16,613 nt of DNA from Bacteroidetes bacterium UBA2322 (GTDB lineage: Bacteria > Bacteroidota > Bacteroidia > Chitinophagales > UBA2359), in assembly GCA_002345145.1 (NCBI GenBank), contig DDVC01000074.1:1-16613 (forward strand). The letters are read 5' to 3'. The first letter of the stretch is position 1. Each line of letters starts with the position of its first letter. A model generated the notes under the pieces. It was given only the letters and a program-made list of their open reading frames with translations. It did not search any database and had not been told where the DNA came from. Below are positions 1 to 7,482 of this stretch, one piece after another. Both the position numbers and the translations under genes were made by a program.

Positions 1-174
1 ATCTCTTAATGAAAGTCCTTCTACCTTAATAAAAGGTAAAAAGGTAACATTGATTTTCAGTTTTTCAGCCATGATGTGGTAGGGAGTTTTTATCCCTGCC
101 TCTGGCTCAGGCTGCGAAATGATGATGTTTTTAATTTGCTTTTTTGTACCTTGGTTTTCAGGGGGCAAACTCAT
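1..174 (-). CDS. hemD: Uroporphyrinogen-III synthase, N-terminal part (cut by left edge)
   Basis: The first 58 codons of a minus-strand gene run off the left edge. It begins MSLPPENQGTKKQIK and continues NIIISQPEPE, then a PYHIMAEKLKI segment and FIKVEGLSLRD. This pattern (a KxIxISQP strand, then PY, a basic-aromatic stretch and FI-VEG) is the recognisable N-terminus of Bacteroidota HemD, which cyclises hydroxymethylbilane to uroporphyrinogen III in haem synthesis in the cytosol. The ATG at 174 is chosen because the family similarity starts about 15 residues later. It lies 37 nt behind the stop of the DUF4271 gene, a neighbour commonly paired with hemD in this phylum, so both are probably one transcript. 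Only the N-terminal half-domain is visible, so catalytic integrity cannot be judged. Confidence 0.82.
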   Translation of the reverse strand, partial: MSLPPENQGTKKQIKNIIISQPEPEAGIKTPYHIMAEKLKINVTFLPFIKVEGLSLRD

Positions 175-211
175 GCGGCAGCTTTTTTGGGGAATGATGG
201 AGAAAATGAAC

Positions 212-1291
212 TTACCAAAGGTATTTTATAGCGCTTTTACCCAATACCAATAGGGGTACAATTTCGAGGGTGCAAAGGTACAAAAAAAAGTGGAACTTAT
301 AGTGTATCCACATTTCTTTTACAATGGTAAACCCTCGGTAAAGTATAAATATACACATTATACACAAAGTTGCTAAGCAGAGGTTAAAAGCCCACAGAGC
401 AGGTGTATAACTGCCAAATGAAAGCAATAACAGTATAGGCAGCATTAACACGGCAAAATAAAGGCTAATTATACGGTTATTGAAGAGGTAAAATTGTGCC
501 ACAGCGGCAACGGGCAGTATAGTACCTGTAATTTGTATAACAACTCGGCGAAACATTATAAGTATGCCGACAGTTGATAGTGTAGCCGGCAAGAGTATCC
601 AGTCTTGTACTTGTGGCAATTTACCAAAAAATCTAATGCTCAAAAAAGCAAATAAGCCCATAGACCCGGCAGTGAGCAGCCACATGATTAGGTTTATGAT
701 AAAATTAGCATGGTTAAAATCTTCATAAAATTGTCGGGCAATATACACATTAAAAACTGATTCTCTGAGTTTTTCTACATACCCGGTGTAATTGTAAGAT
801 AGATAGGTATAAATGGCAGCCAAAACAAAAAAGATGTAAAAAAGGTAGGTGTTGTCTTTGGGTTTGGCTCTTAGGGGTTGCAGGGCAAAGGTAATGTTGA
901 TGCTATCGGCAGTTAGTTTTGGCAGATTGGGCACATTATACCATAGCGGTTGGGGAGTGCATTCAATAGAATCGGTAATGGTAAGTGAGTCGGGCAGAGT
1001 AGGATTAGTATTTACAGTTATTTCACTTTTAAGCGGCAAGATATTGGCGGTTTGTTCAAGTAGCGCTTTGAAGGTGGCAATGCGTTCTAAGTAAGGTTTG
1101 GTTAAAGAATCGGGAGGCATTTGTTGTTTAGGGCGAACCGGCAAAATGAAGCAGGCAGTATCGGTAAAGTGGGTGGTGGTATCGGTAAGTTGAGGTAGTG
1201 GGTTGCTGTGGTTGGCATGGGGTATATCTTGCCCACTAACGGAACTGCCCATTATAATTACCAATAATAAAAACAACACTTTTTGTATCAT
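212..1291 (-). CDS. DUF4271-family multi-pass membrane protein
   Basis: This is a 359-residue protein if read from the ATG at 1291. A TTG further up (1315) would add eight residues, but the promoter box at 1324-1331 would then leave almost no leader, and MIQKVLFLLLVIIMGSSVSGQ from the ATG is a clean signal peptide. After it come about 125 polar, Thr/Pro-rich residues, presumably outside the cytoplasm, and then some six to seven hydrophobic segments in the C-terminal 60 percent (for example FYIFFVLAAIYTYL, INLIMWLLTAG and LYFAVLMLPILLLLSF). The stretch REFYEDF-like (ARQFYEDFNHANF) followed by membrane helices is typical of DUF4271 proteins, whose function is unknown. In Bacteroidota this family is regularly found next to hemD, as here, so a link to haem synthesis or envelope physiology is possible but unproven. 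Confidence 0.8.
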   Translation of the reverse strand: MIQKVLFLLLVIIMGSSVSGQDIPHANHSNPLPQLTDTTTHFTDTACFILPVRPKQQMPPDSLTKPYLERIATFKALLEQTANILPLKSEITVNTNPTLPDSLTITDSIECTPQPLWYNVPNLPKLTADSINITFALQPLRAKPKDNTYLFYIFFVLAAIYTYLSYNYTGYVEKLRESVFNVYIARQFYEDFNHANFIINLIMWLLTAGSMGLFAFLSIRFFGKLPQVQDWILLPATLSTVGILIMFRRVVIQITGTILPVAAVAQFYLFNNRIISLYFAVLMLPILLLLSFGSYTPALWAFNLCLATLCIMCIFILYRGFTIVKEMWIHYKFHFFLYLCTLEIVPLLVLGKSAIKYLW

Positions 1292-1323
1292 TACCCTTGT
1301 TATGCCATGAACCAAAACGGGCG

Positions 1324-1331
1324 CAAAGTTA
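1324..1331 (-). promoter_or_regulatory. Promoter -7 box of the DUF4271-hemD operon
   Basis: On the minus strand the sequence reads TAACTTTGC, an exact match to the Bacteroidota -7 element TAnnTTTG. The expected transcript start is near 1316, giving a leader of about 25 nt to the ATG at 1291. No clear TTTG -33 element is found about 20 nt upstream, so the assignment rests on the -7 box and its position. Confidence 0.5.
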
Positions 1332-1387
1332 ATGATTTATCGGGTTTATTTGTGAATCGGTAATAGTAACCGTTGCCCTCAAGTTTT

Positions 1388-1474
1388 ACGCGAGGTTGGA
1401 GTTAAAATGAGCACTCAATGGGATAAAGCCTGCGTGAGGTTTAGGTGTATTTGTTAAAACCGGCAACAGATTAC
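1388..1474 (+). repeat. Leader copy A of the hairpin-repeat block
   Basis: This segment begins ACGCGAGGTTGGA and ends AACCGGCAACAGATTAC. It matches a second segment at 1884-1963 (ACGCAAGGTTGGG ... AACCGCCAACAGATTA) over most of its length, including AAAGCCTG in the middle. Each copy leads directly into a pair of hairpins spaced 51 bp apart. A GGTTT...AAACC stem is present in both copies with different loops, which suggests a conserved structure rather than conserved coding. Confidence 0.6.
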
Positions 1475-1862
1475 GGTGCGCTGCACCTGATAAAAACATT
1501 TTTACCTCTATGCTACCAAGATTACGGGGCGCTGCCCCTTGTGTGTTACTGCCCCCTAAAATGCGCTTTTGGGGTTACGCAAAGGTGCAGCCATTAAAAA
1601 TAGACAGCAGATTACGGTGCGCTGCACCTGATAAAATCATTTTTGTGGCTGTTCTACCAAGATTACGGGGCGCTGCCCCTTGTGTGTTACTGCCTCCTAA
1701 AATGCGCTTTTGGGGTTTTGCAAAGGTGCAGCCATTAAAAATAGACAGCAGATTACGGTGCGCTGCACCTGATAAAAACATTTTTACCTCTATGCTACCA
1801 AGATTACGGGGCGCTGCCCCTTGTGTGGTTACCAACATAAATTGGAGCACTTGTTTTGCAAA
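1467..1862 (+). repeat. 141-bp tandem repeat carrying alternating GGTGC and GGGGC hairpins
   Basis: There are nearly three copies, starting about 1467, 1608 and 1749. Each carries a GGTGC-GCT-GCACC hairpin (1475-1487, 1616-1628, 1757-1769) and, 51 bp later, a GGGGC-GCT-GCCCC hairpin (1526-1538, 1667-1679, 1808-1820). The next unit starts 90 bp after that. The two hairpin types differ only at one base pair (T-A changed to G-C) and the GCT loop is constant. The spacer contains a further imperfect stem (CCCCTAAAA...TTTTGGGG, 1552-1574) and an inverted half-site AAAGGTGCAG. Reading frames across this block exist on both strands, but only because 141 is a multiple of three; they resemble no protein family. 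The third copy breaks off in its spacer. Confidence 0.85.
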
Positions 1863-1875
1863 GGTGCAGCGCACC
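1863..1875 (-). repeat. Hairpin GGTGC-loop-GCACC in inverted orientation
   Basis: On the plus strand this reads GGTGCAGCGCACC, the reverse complement of the standard hairpin. It lies where the spacer of the third 141-bp unit would continue, and it follows the spacer sequence TTTTGCAAA seen in earlier copies. It therefore marks the junction between the tandem array and leader copy B. Confidence 0.7.
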
Positions 1876-1883
1876 GTAATATA

Positions 1884-2028
1884 ACGCAAGGTTGGGATTA
1901 TAATGAATGCCCGATAGGGTGTAAAGCCTGTGGGTGGTTTATGATAAACCGCCAACAGATTAAGGTGCGCTGCACCTTTCATAACACGGTTTGTTGCTGT
2001 TCTACCAAGATTACGGTGCGCTGCACCT
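1884..2028 (+). repeat. Leader copy B with its two hairpins
   Basis: This is the second copy of the longer element. The leader at 1884-1963 contains a nine-pair stem (1933-1941 with 1945-1953, one G-T pair, TGA loop). Two hairpins follow at 1964-1976 and 2015-2027, again exactly 51 bp apart. Here both hairpins are of the GGTGC type. The first has extra closing pairs (AAGGTGC-GCT-GCACCTT, seven pairs). The last hairpin ends about 25 bp before the stop codon of the minus-strand oxidoreductase, so on that strand it would be transcribed as the 3' end of its message. Confidence 0.75.
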
Positions 2029-2052
2029 AACACTTGGCATACACGCTAACAA

Positions 2053-3087
2053 TTACCAACACACTTCGGGGGGCAGGGGCTGGTTGTGGAGCAGATGTTG
2101 TACAAATTTATGTGCAAAATAGGCGCTCATGAGTGTGCCTTTTGTGCCTAAGCCGTTTAAAAGTCCTATTTGTGGGCGCTGCGGATGCAACCCTACTAAT
2201 GGGCGGCGTTGTTGGGTGCTGGGGCGTATGCCTGCTATTTGGTTTACCACTGTATAGGGCGCTGTGAGCATTTTTGAAAGCGTTGCTTCCATTTGGGCAC
2301 GTATGGCGGGGGTGGGTTCTTGGGTAAGATTTTGGAACAGGTATTGCGAACCTACCCAAAATTGGTTATTACCTTTGGGCACTAAAAAATTGCCGCCTTT
2401 TACCATATACTTTTCTAAACCTGCCAAATAGTCTGATTGTATTATGAGCGCCTCTCCTTTGTTGGGGGCAAAAGGTAAATGACTAAAAAACGGGTGGGCA
2501 GCAGCGTGGTAGCCATTGCAAAAAATGATTTTTTGGGCGGTAATACCTTTCCATTGTACTGCATCGGGCAGTAAAATGAGTTCATCGGCATTTACCCAGT
2601 CTTCTACTAATCGGTTTTGGCTTAAAAGATATTGCCGGTAGGCATCTATAAAGGCGGGCGAGTTTAGGTAATAACCGCCCACTTGGGCATAACCGGTTAG
2701 GGAGCGGAAACCTGTGCGCCACTCGCCGCGTTGGGTTGCAAGGATATGTTGGGCGTAGGCGGGGTTTTCGGTTCGGGCGGTAAATTTATTGAGGTCATGT
2801 TCTGATTGCAGCAGCCAAACAAAGTTGCGCTCTTCCCATAGGGGTAGGTTTAGCAGTTGTTCCATTTGGCGGTAGGCAGGCATGGCAAAGGCGAGCAACT
2901 CATCAAATAACCATGTTTTTACCAAATTTCGCCCGGTAATGGGGTTTACCACACCCGATGATACTCTACTGGCAGAAAAGGGGTTGTACTTATCGGCAAC
3001 CAATACTTCTTTTCCGGCAGCGAGCAAATGATGGCAAAGCCACGAACCGGCAAGCCCCTGCCCTACTATAATGTAATCAACGGTCAA
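2053..3087 (-). CDS. FAD-dependent oxidoreductase (DAO family)
   Basis: This 344-residue protein opens with a Rossmann dinucleotide-binding motif immediately after the start: DYIIVGQGLAGSW, with the glycines at residues 9, 11 and 14. Near the C-terminus it has the GLHPQRPQIGLLNGLGTKGT stretch (about 299-318), the second FAD-contacting segment of the D-amino-acid oxidase/glycine oxidase superfamily. It therefore probably oxidises an amine or amino-acid-like substrate in the cytosol; the substrate cannot be told from sequence. The start is a TTG codon: the frame is open up to the TAA of the upstream regulator, has no ATG or GTG before the Rossmann fold, and the TTG places that fold at residue 3, as normal. 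The gene lies 36 nt behind the Crp/Fnr-type regulator and is probably co-transcribed with it. Confidence 0.85.
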   Translation of the reverse strand: MTVDYIIVGQGLAGSWLCHHLLAAGKEVLVADKYNPFSASRVSSGVVNPITGRNLVKTWLFDELLAFAMPAYRQMEQLLNLPLWEERNFVWLLQSEHDLNKFTARTENPAYAQHILATQRGEWRTGFRSLTGYAQVGGYYLNSPAFIDAYRQYLLSQNRLVEDWVNADELILLPDAVQWKGITAQKIIFCNGYHAAAHPFFSHLPFAPNKGEALIIQSDYLAGLEKYMVKGGNFLVPKGNNQFWVGSQYLFQNLTQEPTPAIRAQMEATLSKMLTAPYTVVNQIAGIRPSTQQRRPLVGLHPQRPQIGLLNGLGTKGTLMSAYFAHKFVQHLLHNQPLPPEVCW

Positions 3088-3123
3088 AATGATAAAGGCG
3101 ATAGGTAAAAGTAAGGTATCGGG

Positions 3124-3807
3124 TTATTTTAACTTGCTGATATCCCGAATAAGTATGTTTTTTCGGTAAATATAAATGAGGTTTTGTTTTTTAAGGTCAT
3201 TCAGCACCGTTGTAACCGTTTGGCGGGAGGTGGCGGTTATATTGGCAATATCTTGGTGCGTAAGAAATTGTTTAAGTAAAACCTCATAACCTACTTTAAT
3301 GCCCATTGTATTTGCAGAATCTTTCAAAAATTCAACTATACGGGTGCGGGCATCTTGAAAAACCAACGATTCAAAGCGGCGGTTGCTGTAATCTAACCGG
3401 CTGCCTAATTGTAAAATAACTTTCAGGCTTAGTTCGGGCTGTTCGCTGAGCAGTTTTAGCAGAGCATCAAAAGGAATAACCTGAATTTTAGCTTCCTGAT
3501 TAATGGCTTTGGCAGAATCGGTATGAATGGTTTCGCCGGCAAGGCAAAGTTCGCCCAGCATATCATCATTATGCAAAATGGCTTTAATAAGCTCTTTGCC
3601 TTCGGGTGAGCGGGTGGTAATTTTTACCCTACCCTGTTTAATGAAATAAAGGCATTTGGCGGGTTCGCCGGCTTTGTAGATGTAGCCGTTTTTAGGAACG
3701 GTGCGCGTTTCGGCTATGCTGTTCAGGCGCATGCTTTCGGTTTCGTTCCATACAAGGCTAAGGCGTTTTAGGGGTGATTGCGCTGAGGTGGTTTCTACGT
3801 GTAACAT
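3124..3807 (-). CDS. Crp/Fnr-family transcriptional regulator
   Basis: This protein of 227 residues has the usual length and order of the family. An N-terminal cyclic-nucleotide-binding-like beta-roll (about 30-125) contains YKAGEPAKCLYFIKQGRVKI and the GEL turn at 85-87. A dimerisation helix follows (about 126-152), then a winged helix-turn-helix (about 178-225) with LTHQDIANITATSRQTVTTV as its helix-turn-helix core. In E. coli CRP an Arg-Ser pair after the GEL turn holds the cAMP phosphate; here the matching stretch is HTDSAKA with no arginine, so cAMP binding is doubtful. The Fnr iron-sulphur cysteine cluster is not present at the N-terminus. The ligand and targets are unknown. A strong promoter precedes it and the FAD oxidoreductase follows at 36 nt, so it may control that gene. 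Confidence 0.9.
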   Translation of the reverse strand: MLHVETTSAQSPLKRLSLVWNETESMRLNSIAETRTVPKNGYIYKAGEPAKCLYFIKQGRVKITTRSPEGKELIKAILHNDDMLGELCLAGETIHTDSAKAINQEAKIQVIPFDALLKLLSEQPELSLKVILQLGSRLDYSNRRFESLVFQDARTRIVEFLKDSANTMGIKVGYEVLLKQFLTHQDIANITATSRQTVTTVLNDLKKQNLIYIYRKNILIRDISKLK

Positions 3808-3853
3808 ATCAGTTAAGTTTGGTAATGAGCAATAGAAAGGCTTAAATTTTACC

Positions 3854-3885
3854 CAAAATTACCGTGTTTCCGCTTGTGGTGCAAA
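3854..3885 (-). promoter_or_regulatory. Promoter of the crp-like regulator and oxidoreductase
   Basis: On the minus strand a TTTG -33 element (3885-3882) is followed, after exactly 20 nt, by TAATTTTG (3861-3854). This matches the Bacteroidota consensus TTTG-N(about 20)-TAnnTTTG in both boxes. The expected start of transcription is near 3847, giving a leader of about 40 nt to the ATG at 3807. Confidence 0.72.
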
Positions 3886-4289
3886 TACAATTTTGTGCGG
3901 TTTCCACCCATTAAGGCTTTTAGTTGCTTTACCGGTTTAAGGCGAAATTTGCTATAACCTTTTAAAATTAAGGGCTTGCGAATGGTTTGCCCAATACACA
4001 ATACCTCATTTTCCGCCAAAAAACGGGGTAAACTTTAAGCAAATTTCCGAAAAAAATCCGGTTTTCCGAACTTTGGTTTTGCTATTCAAGGCTTCTGAAA
4101 CAGCAAGGGTGCCTATTGTTATAGCGTTGTGTGGTGGTTTGTTTATGTTTGCTTGTAACTTTACTTGCCATGTAGTTTTTTCATAACCAAATGCCTTGTT
4201 TTTAACCTAAAACACGGCAAATGTTTTAGCAAAGCAGGCAAAATTCTGGGCGTTTTTTGCGGCAAATTGGGTCTTTTTACCACATACAA
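3886..4289. other. Gene-free stretch between the regulator and the T9SS hydrolase gene
   Basis: About 400 bp without a convincing gene on either strand. The sequence is A/T-rich with scattered poly-A and poly-T runs. A short plus-strand frame starting at 4257 runs straight through the terminator hairpin into the antisense of the hydrolase gene and is not credible. No repeat or structured RNA was recognised here. Confidence 0.5.
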
Positions 4290-4328
4290 AACCCGCCATT
4301 ACTAACCGGTAGGCAGCAATGGCGGGTT
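4290..4328 (-). terminator. Terminator hairpin behind the T9SS hydrolase gene
   Basis: The arms AACCCGCCATT (4290-4300) and AATGGCGGGTT (4318-4328) pair perfectly over 11 bp around a 17-nt loop. The hairpin begins 40 nt after the stop codon of the minus-strand hydrolase gene. Downstream on that strand the sequence continues TTTGTATG, which is only moderately T-rich. Confidence 0.65.
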
Positions 4329-4367
4329 ATAAGATGGTTGTTAAGAGAGCAGCAAAGAGAGCTGGGT

Positions 4368-7253
4368 TTATTTAACCACGCTCACTTTTTGGAGGGTAGT
4401 TTCGCCGGTGGCAAGGTCGGTTACAGAGGCAAGGTATAAACCCGGGGCAAAAGTGGCAAGGGGTATGCTTATGGCATCGGTAAAAGCGGCGGTGTATATG
4501 CTTTGCCCTGTGAGGGTGGTAAGTTGCAGCTTAAACCTGCTGTTTCTGTTGGGGTAAAGACTGAGCAGGTCATTGGCAGGATTTGGGTAAACAAGCATTT
4601 GCAAACCGGCGCTGTTTATAGGCTCTACTGAGGGCGCTTGTGTAACAAGGCTGCCTACATGAACCGGAAACTCAATATGGGTAGGGTGCTGTGGCGAAAA
4701 ATAAACCCTTTGTACGGCAGTGCGAGGCAACATTTCTACGCCGTTAAAGATGTAAGTGCGCCCATCGCCGGGTTTGCGGCGGAAGTATTCGCCATCTTCA
4801 ATGGGCAAATTGGGGTTTACCTGATACCTTGTGTAATTGCTGCTGCTGATGAGTATTTTAACGCGGTGATTTTTGCCCCAAACATAGGCAATAGGCTGCA
4901 TGGCAAATTTGTACTCATAAATTTGCCCTATGTTAATGTTGGAGAAGGGGGCATTGGGGTCTTCTTGTCCTTGGGCAATAGTGCGGGCGTACTCTCGGGC
5001 TCTTGCGTTTATGCAACCCTCAAAAACAAACATTTCACGCCCATCGGGATAAACGTCTAATACGCGCACAAAGAAATCGGTATCGGTAGGTCCCGATGTT
5101 AAACCGCCCGGATTTGATTTGGCGTAAAGGGTAAAAACAGGGTTGCCCATAATAGCAAGCGAATCTTGCACCGGTTCGCTTGTAAATTTAATTACCCCTT
5201 CTCTGTCCATAGTGTAAGAGGCATATTGGGTATCGGCAAGGTTAAATTGGCCTTGGCTGTCGCGGTCATCTTGTGGCGTGCGCACAATCATATTAGCGCC
5301 GCCAATGGTAGCAATGGGGTCATCGGGGTCATGCACATATAAACGTGTGCCCTCGTCTGTGGTGGGGGCAGCCCAGTTAAGGGTGCCGTTTTGGTGAAGG
5401 TACATTTTTTGGGGTTGTACTTCCTGCGCCGGCGGAAACTCTTCTGACCCGCGCCAATAGTTGCCTACATTTTCGTTTTCGGGTACGCCATCGTTTACCG
5501 GACCCACTACATAAAAGCGCACAGCGGGCAGGTTGGGAAAATCTTGTACCGGCACACCACTGAGCGATTGTCCGTCTAACCCGCTAATAAGGGGTTCTTC
5601 AAGGGTAGGAATGGTAACGGCTATGGTAATTTGTCCGGTGGGCAGTTTAATTTCTACCGGCACGGCATTTAGCGGACCGCTGGCATTTATAAAGTTAAAA
5701 AAGGTAGGAAAATCAATTCGGTATTCTGATGCAGGTACGCGCACTTCTAATTGACCAAGGGCGCTGTTTACCTTTTGCCAGATAAGGCTTGCCGGAATGC
5801 GCACTTTGGGTTCGCCTATGTTGGCAAAGTTGTTGTAGTTTAAGTTATACCTAAACCAGCCAATAAGTTCAGAGTTTACAATGTTAGAAACCGGAATGTT
5901 GTCAATGTCAATATCGCCAATATCAATTTTGGTAAAATCGGCAACGTTTTCTTTGTAGGTCATATCGCCGGTGGTACGTCCGCCAATGGTTTGGTGCGCC
6001 CAGGGTCCTACAATTATTTTTTGCAGATTTCGGTTGGTTTCTGAAATATGCTGGCGCGATAGGCGGTGGGTTTCAATTTGACCGTCGTTAAAAATATCCC
6101 ACCAGCCTGTTACGTGGTAAACGGGCACTTCTAAGTTGGTATATCTGCTGTACTGACCGTTTATATCGCCTTCACCTTGGGCATTTACGGGGGCAAAACT
6201 GGCGTCCATATCGCCACGCAATCTGCCATTGGGGTAGTAGCTGCACACGCCGTTATTGTAGCGTATGCTCACAAAGTGGTCTATGGCATTGTTTGCCGCG
6301 TCAAACATATTGGTTAAGCCGTAATCGCGCGAGGTGTGTATGTTGTTGTCGAGGCTCTCATCTATGTCAAAGAAATCATCGTTAGTGCCGCTAAAAATTT
6401 GCCCTCTAAGCCAGCCGGTAACCAATCGGTCTCTGAAAACGCCGTTTTGGTAGCCGGTACATTTGTAGTGTTCGCTGGCTGCTACTATGGGCATTAGGCA
6501 TTTAAGCCCGCGCTCCATAGGGTTTACCCTATGTGCCAATGCCGATTGCAATTGTGTATTGCCCAATGCCGAAGCGCCAAACATACCCACGCTGCCGTTG
6601 CAGAGGTAATCGGTAAAATCGGGTACGCCATCAGAGTCTATATCATAGGTAAATTGAAGGCTGTCCACAATATATTTAATAGAGTGGTAGCCGTCTTCGT
6701 GATAGTTACCGTTTCGGGGGTCGTTAAAATCGGTAACGTCTAAAACGTGTTTAATATCGGGGTGATAGGGGTCTTTTCGCCAACCATCGGAATACATGGG
6801 CAAATAAACGCCGCCCGATGCATAACGCCCGCGCATATCTTGCTGGCAATAGGCATACCCCAATACCGATACTACGGCTCCAACTACATCTTCGCCCGAT
6901 TTATTATAAGGTGTGCGGGTAAGAATTACCGGTAGGCGGTAAGGGTTATCATTGGGTTGTCCGTTCAGGGTTTCGTAAATGATGTACCAAGCGCCCTTGG
7001 GCAGTACTTGAAGTTTGCCCGAAACTTGCCCAAAAATGGGAACGCTGAAATTAAGGTCAAGCACCAGCGAGTCACCAAGCATAGGCACGGTAACATCGGT
7101 CATCAGTTGTGTGCCATCGGGCATGGTAAAAGGCACCGTAATTTTGCTGGATAACTCGGTTAAATCTTCTATTTGCCCATTTACACTAATTTGGGCATGA
7201 ACACCCCCGCTAAACAACAACACAAAGATTAGGCAGGTAATTTTTTTTAACAT
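4368..7253 (-). CDS. CocE/NonD-family serine hydrolase (X-Pro dipeptidyl-peptidase-like) with T9SS sorting domain
   Basis: This 961-residue secreted enzyme has a signal peptide (1-20, MLKKITCLIFVLLFSGGVHA), an alpha/beta-hydrolase core and, in the last third, the jelly-roll region typical of the S15/CocE family. The probable catalytic triad is visible: Ser228 in GMFGASALGN, Asp386 in VTGWWDIFNDG, and His420 in IVGPWAHQ. The spacing (158 and 34 residues) resembles that of CocE. Residues 138-149 (QQDMRGRYASGG) also match the family. The C-terminus (about 884-961) is a type A T9SS sorting domain: LVYPNPANDLLSLY, LTTLTGQSIY, FAPGLYLASVTD and a short basic end. The protein should therefore cross the outer membrane through T9SS and be anchored or released. 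Relatives cleave X-Pro dipeptides or esters and acylases' amides; the substrate here cannot be assigned. It is transcribed divergently from the M1 peptidase gene. Confidence 0.9.
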   Translation of the reverse strand: MLKKITCLIFVLLFSGGVHAQISVNGQIEDLTELSSKITVPFTMPDGTQLMTDVTVPMLGDSLVLDLNFSVPIFGQVSGKLQVLPKGAWYIIYETLNGQPNDNPYRLPVILTRTPYNKSGEDVVGAVVSVLGYAYCQQDMRGRYASGGVYLPMYSDGWRKDPYHPDIKHVLDVTDFNDPRNGNYHEDGYHSIKYIVDSLQFTYDIDSDGVPDFTDYLCNGSVGMFGASALGNTQLQSALAHRVNPMERGLKCLMPIVAASEHYKCTGYQNGVFRDRLVTGWLRGQIFSGTNDDFFDIDESLDNNIHTSRDYGLTNMFDAANNAIDHFVSIRYNNGVCSYYPNGRLRGDMDASFAPVNAQGEGDINGQYSRYTNLEVPVYHVTGWWDIFNDGQIETHRLSRQHISETNRNLQKIIVGPWAHQTIGGRTTGDMTYKENVADFTKIDIGDIDIDNIPVSNIVNSELIGWFRYNLNYNNFANIGEPKVRIPASLIWQKVNSALGQLEVRVPASEYRIDFPTFFNFINASGPLNAVPVEIKLPTGQITIAVTIPTLEEPLISGLDGQSLSGVPVQDFPNLPAVRFYVVGPVNDGVPENENVGNYWRGSEEFPPAQEVQPQKMYLHQNGTLNWAAPTTDEGTRLYVHDPDDPIATIGGANMIVRTPQDDRDSQGQFNLADTQYASYTMDREGVIKFTSEPVQDSLAIMGNPVFTLYAKSNPGGLTSGPTDTDFFVRVLDVYPDGREMFVFEGCINARAREYARTIAQGQEDPNAPFSNINIGQIYEYKFAMQPIAYVWGKNHRVKILISSSNYTRYQVNPNLPIEDGEYFRRKPGDGRTYIFNGVEMLPRTAVQRVYFSPQHPTHIEFPVHVGSLVTQAPSVEPINSAGLQMLVYPNPANDLLSLYPNRNSRFKLQLTTLTGQSIYTAAFTDAISIPLATFAPGLYLASVTDLATGETTLQKVSVVK

Positions 7254-7438
7254 AGGTGCAAGTGTTTTGATGGTGAAAAATGTGTTACCAAAATAGGCGG
7301 GGTAAGTTAAGAAAAATTACCCGTTAAGCACCTGTTTGTTTACAGGGGGTTGTATTTTTTTTACTGCCGGTAGTGTTTAAATGGATAGTGAACAACCTTC
7401 CCGCACCGGCATCGGGCTTTTTTTAGGTAAAGTTTGCT

Positions 7439-7446
7439 TACTTTTG
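7439..7446 (+). promoter_or_regulatory. Promoter -7 box of the M1 peptidase gene
   Basis: TACTTTTGC matches TAnnTTTG exactly. Transcription would start near 7453, about 30 nt before the ATG at 7483 and too close to the TTG at 7459, which supports the ATG as the start. The region 20 nt upstream is a T-run without a clear TTTG. The 205-bp divergent gap also contains a small CCTGT...ACAGG stem (7333-7348); no clear promoter for the opposite gene was found. Confidence 0.5.
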
Positions 7447-7482
7447 CACTTTATTTAATTGTTTTACCAATCGTTGTTTAGC

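Noticed and set aside
1292..1315. TTG start eight codons upstream for the DUF4271 protein
   Set aside because: It would place the start codon at the predicted transcript start and weaken the signal peptide.
1467..2028. CRISPR array
   Set aside because: Repeat units are not 25-40 bp with unique spacers: the spacers themselves are repeated, the spacing alternates, and there are no cas genes.
1510..2033. Overlapping open frames on both strands (124 and 152 codons) with repeated GAAPRNL/RGAAPCV-type peptides
   Set aside because: They arise because the 141-bp repeat is a multiple of three and lacks stops in those frames; there is no promoter or known domain, and the DNA hairpins, not the peptides, are conserved.
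4257..4439. Short plus-strand frame of 60 codons
   Set aside because: It runs through the terminator hairpin and is antisense to the T9SS sorting domain of the hydrolase.
7459..7482. TTG start eight codons upstream for the M1 peptidase
   Set aside because: It lies about 6 nt after the predicted transcript start; the ATG at 7483 begins a standard signal peptide.
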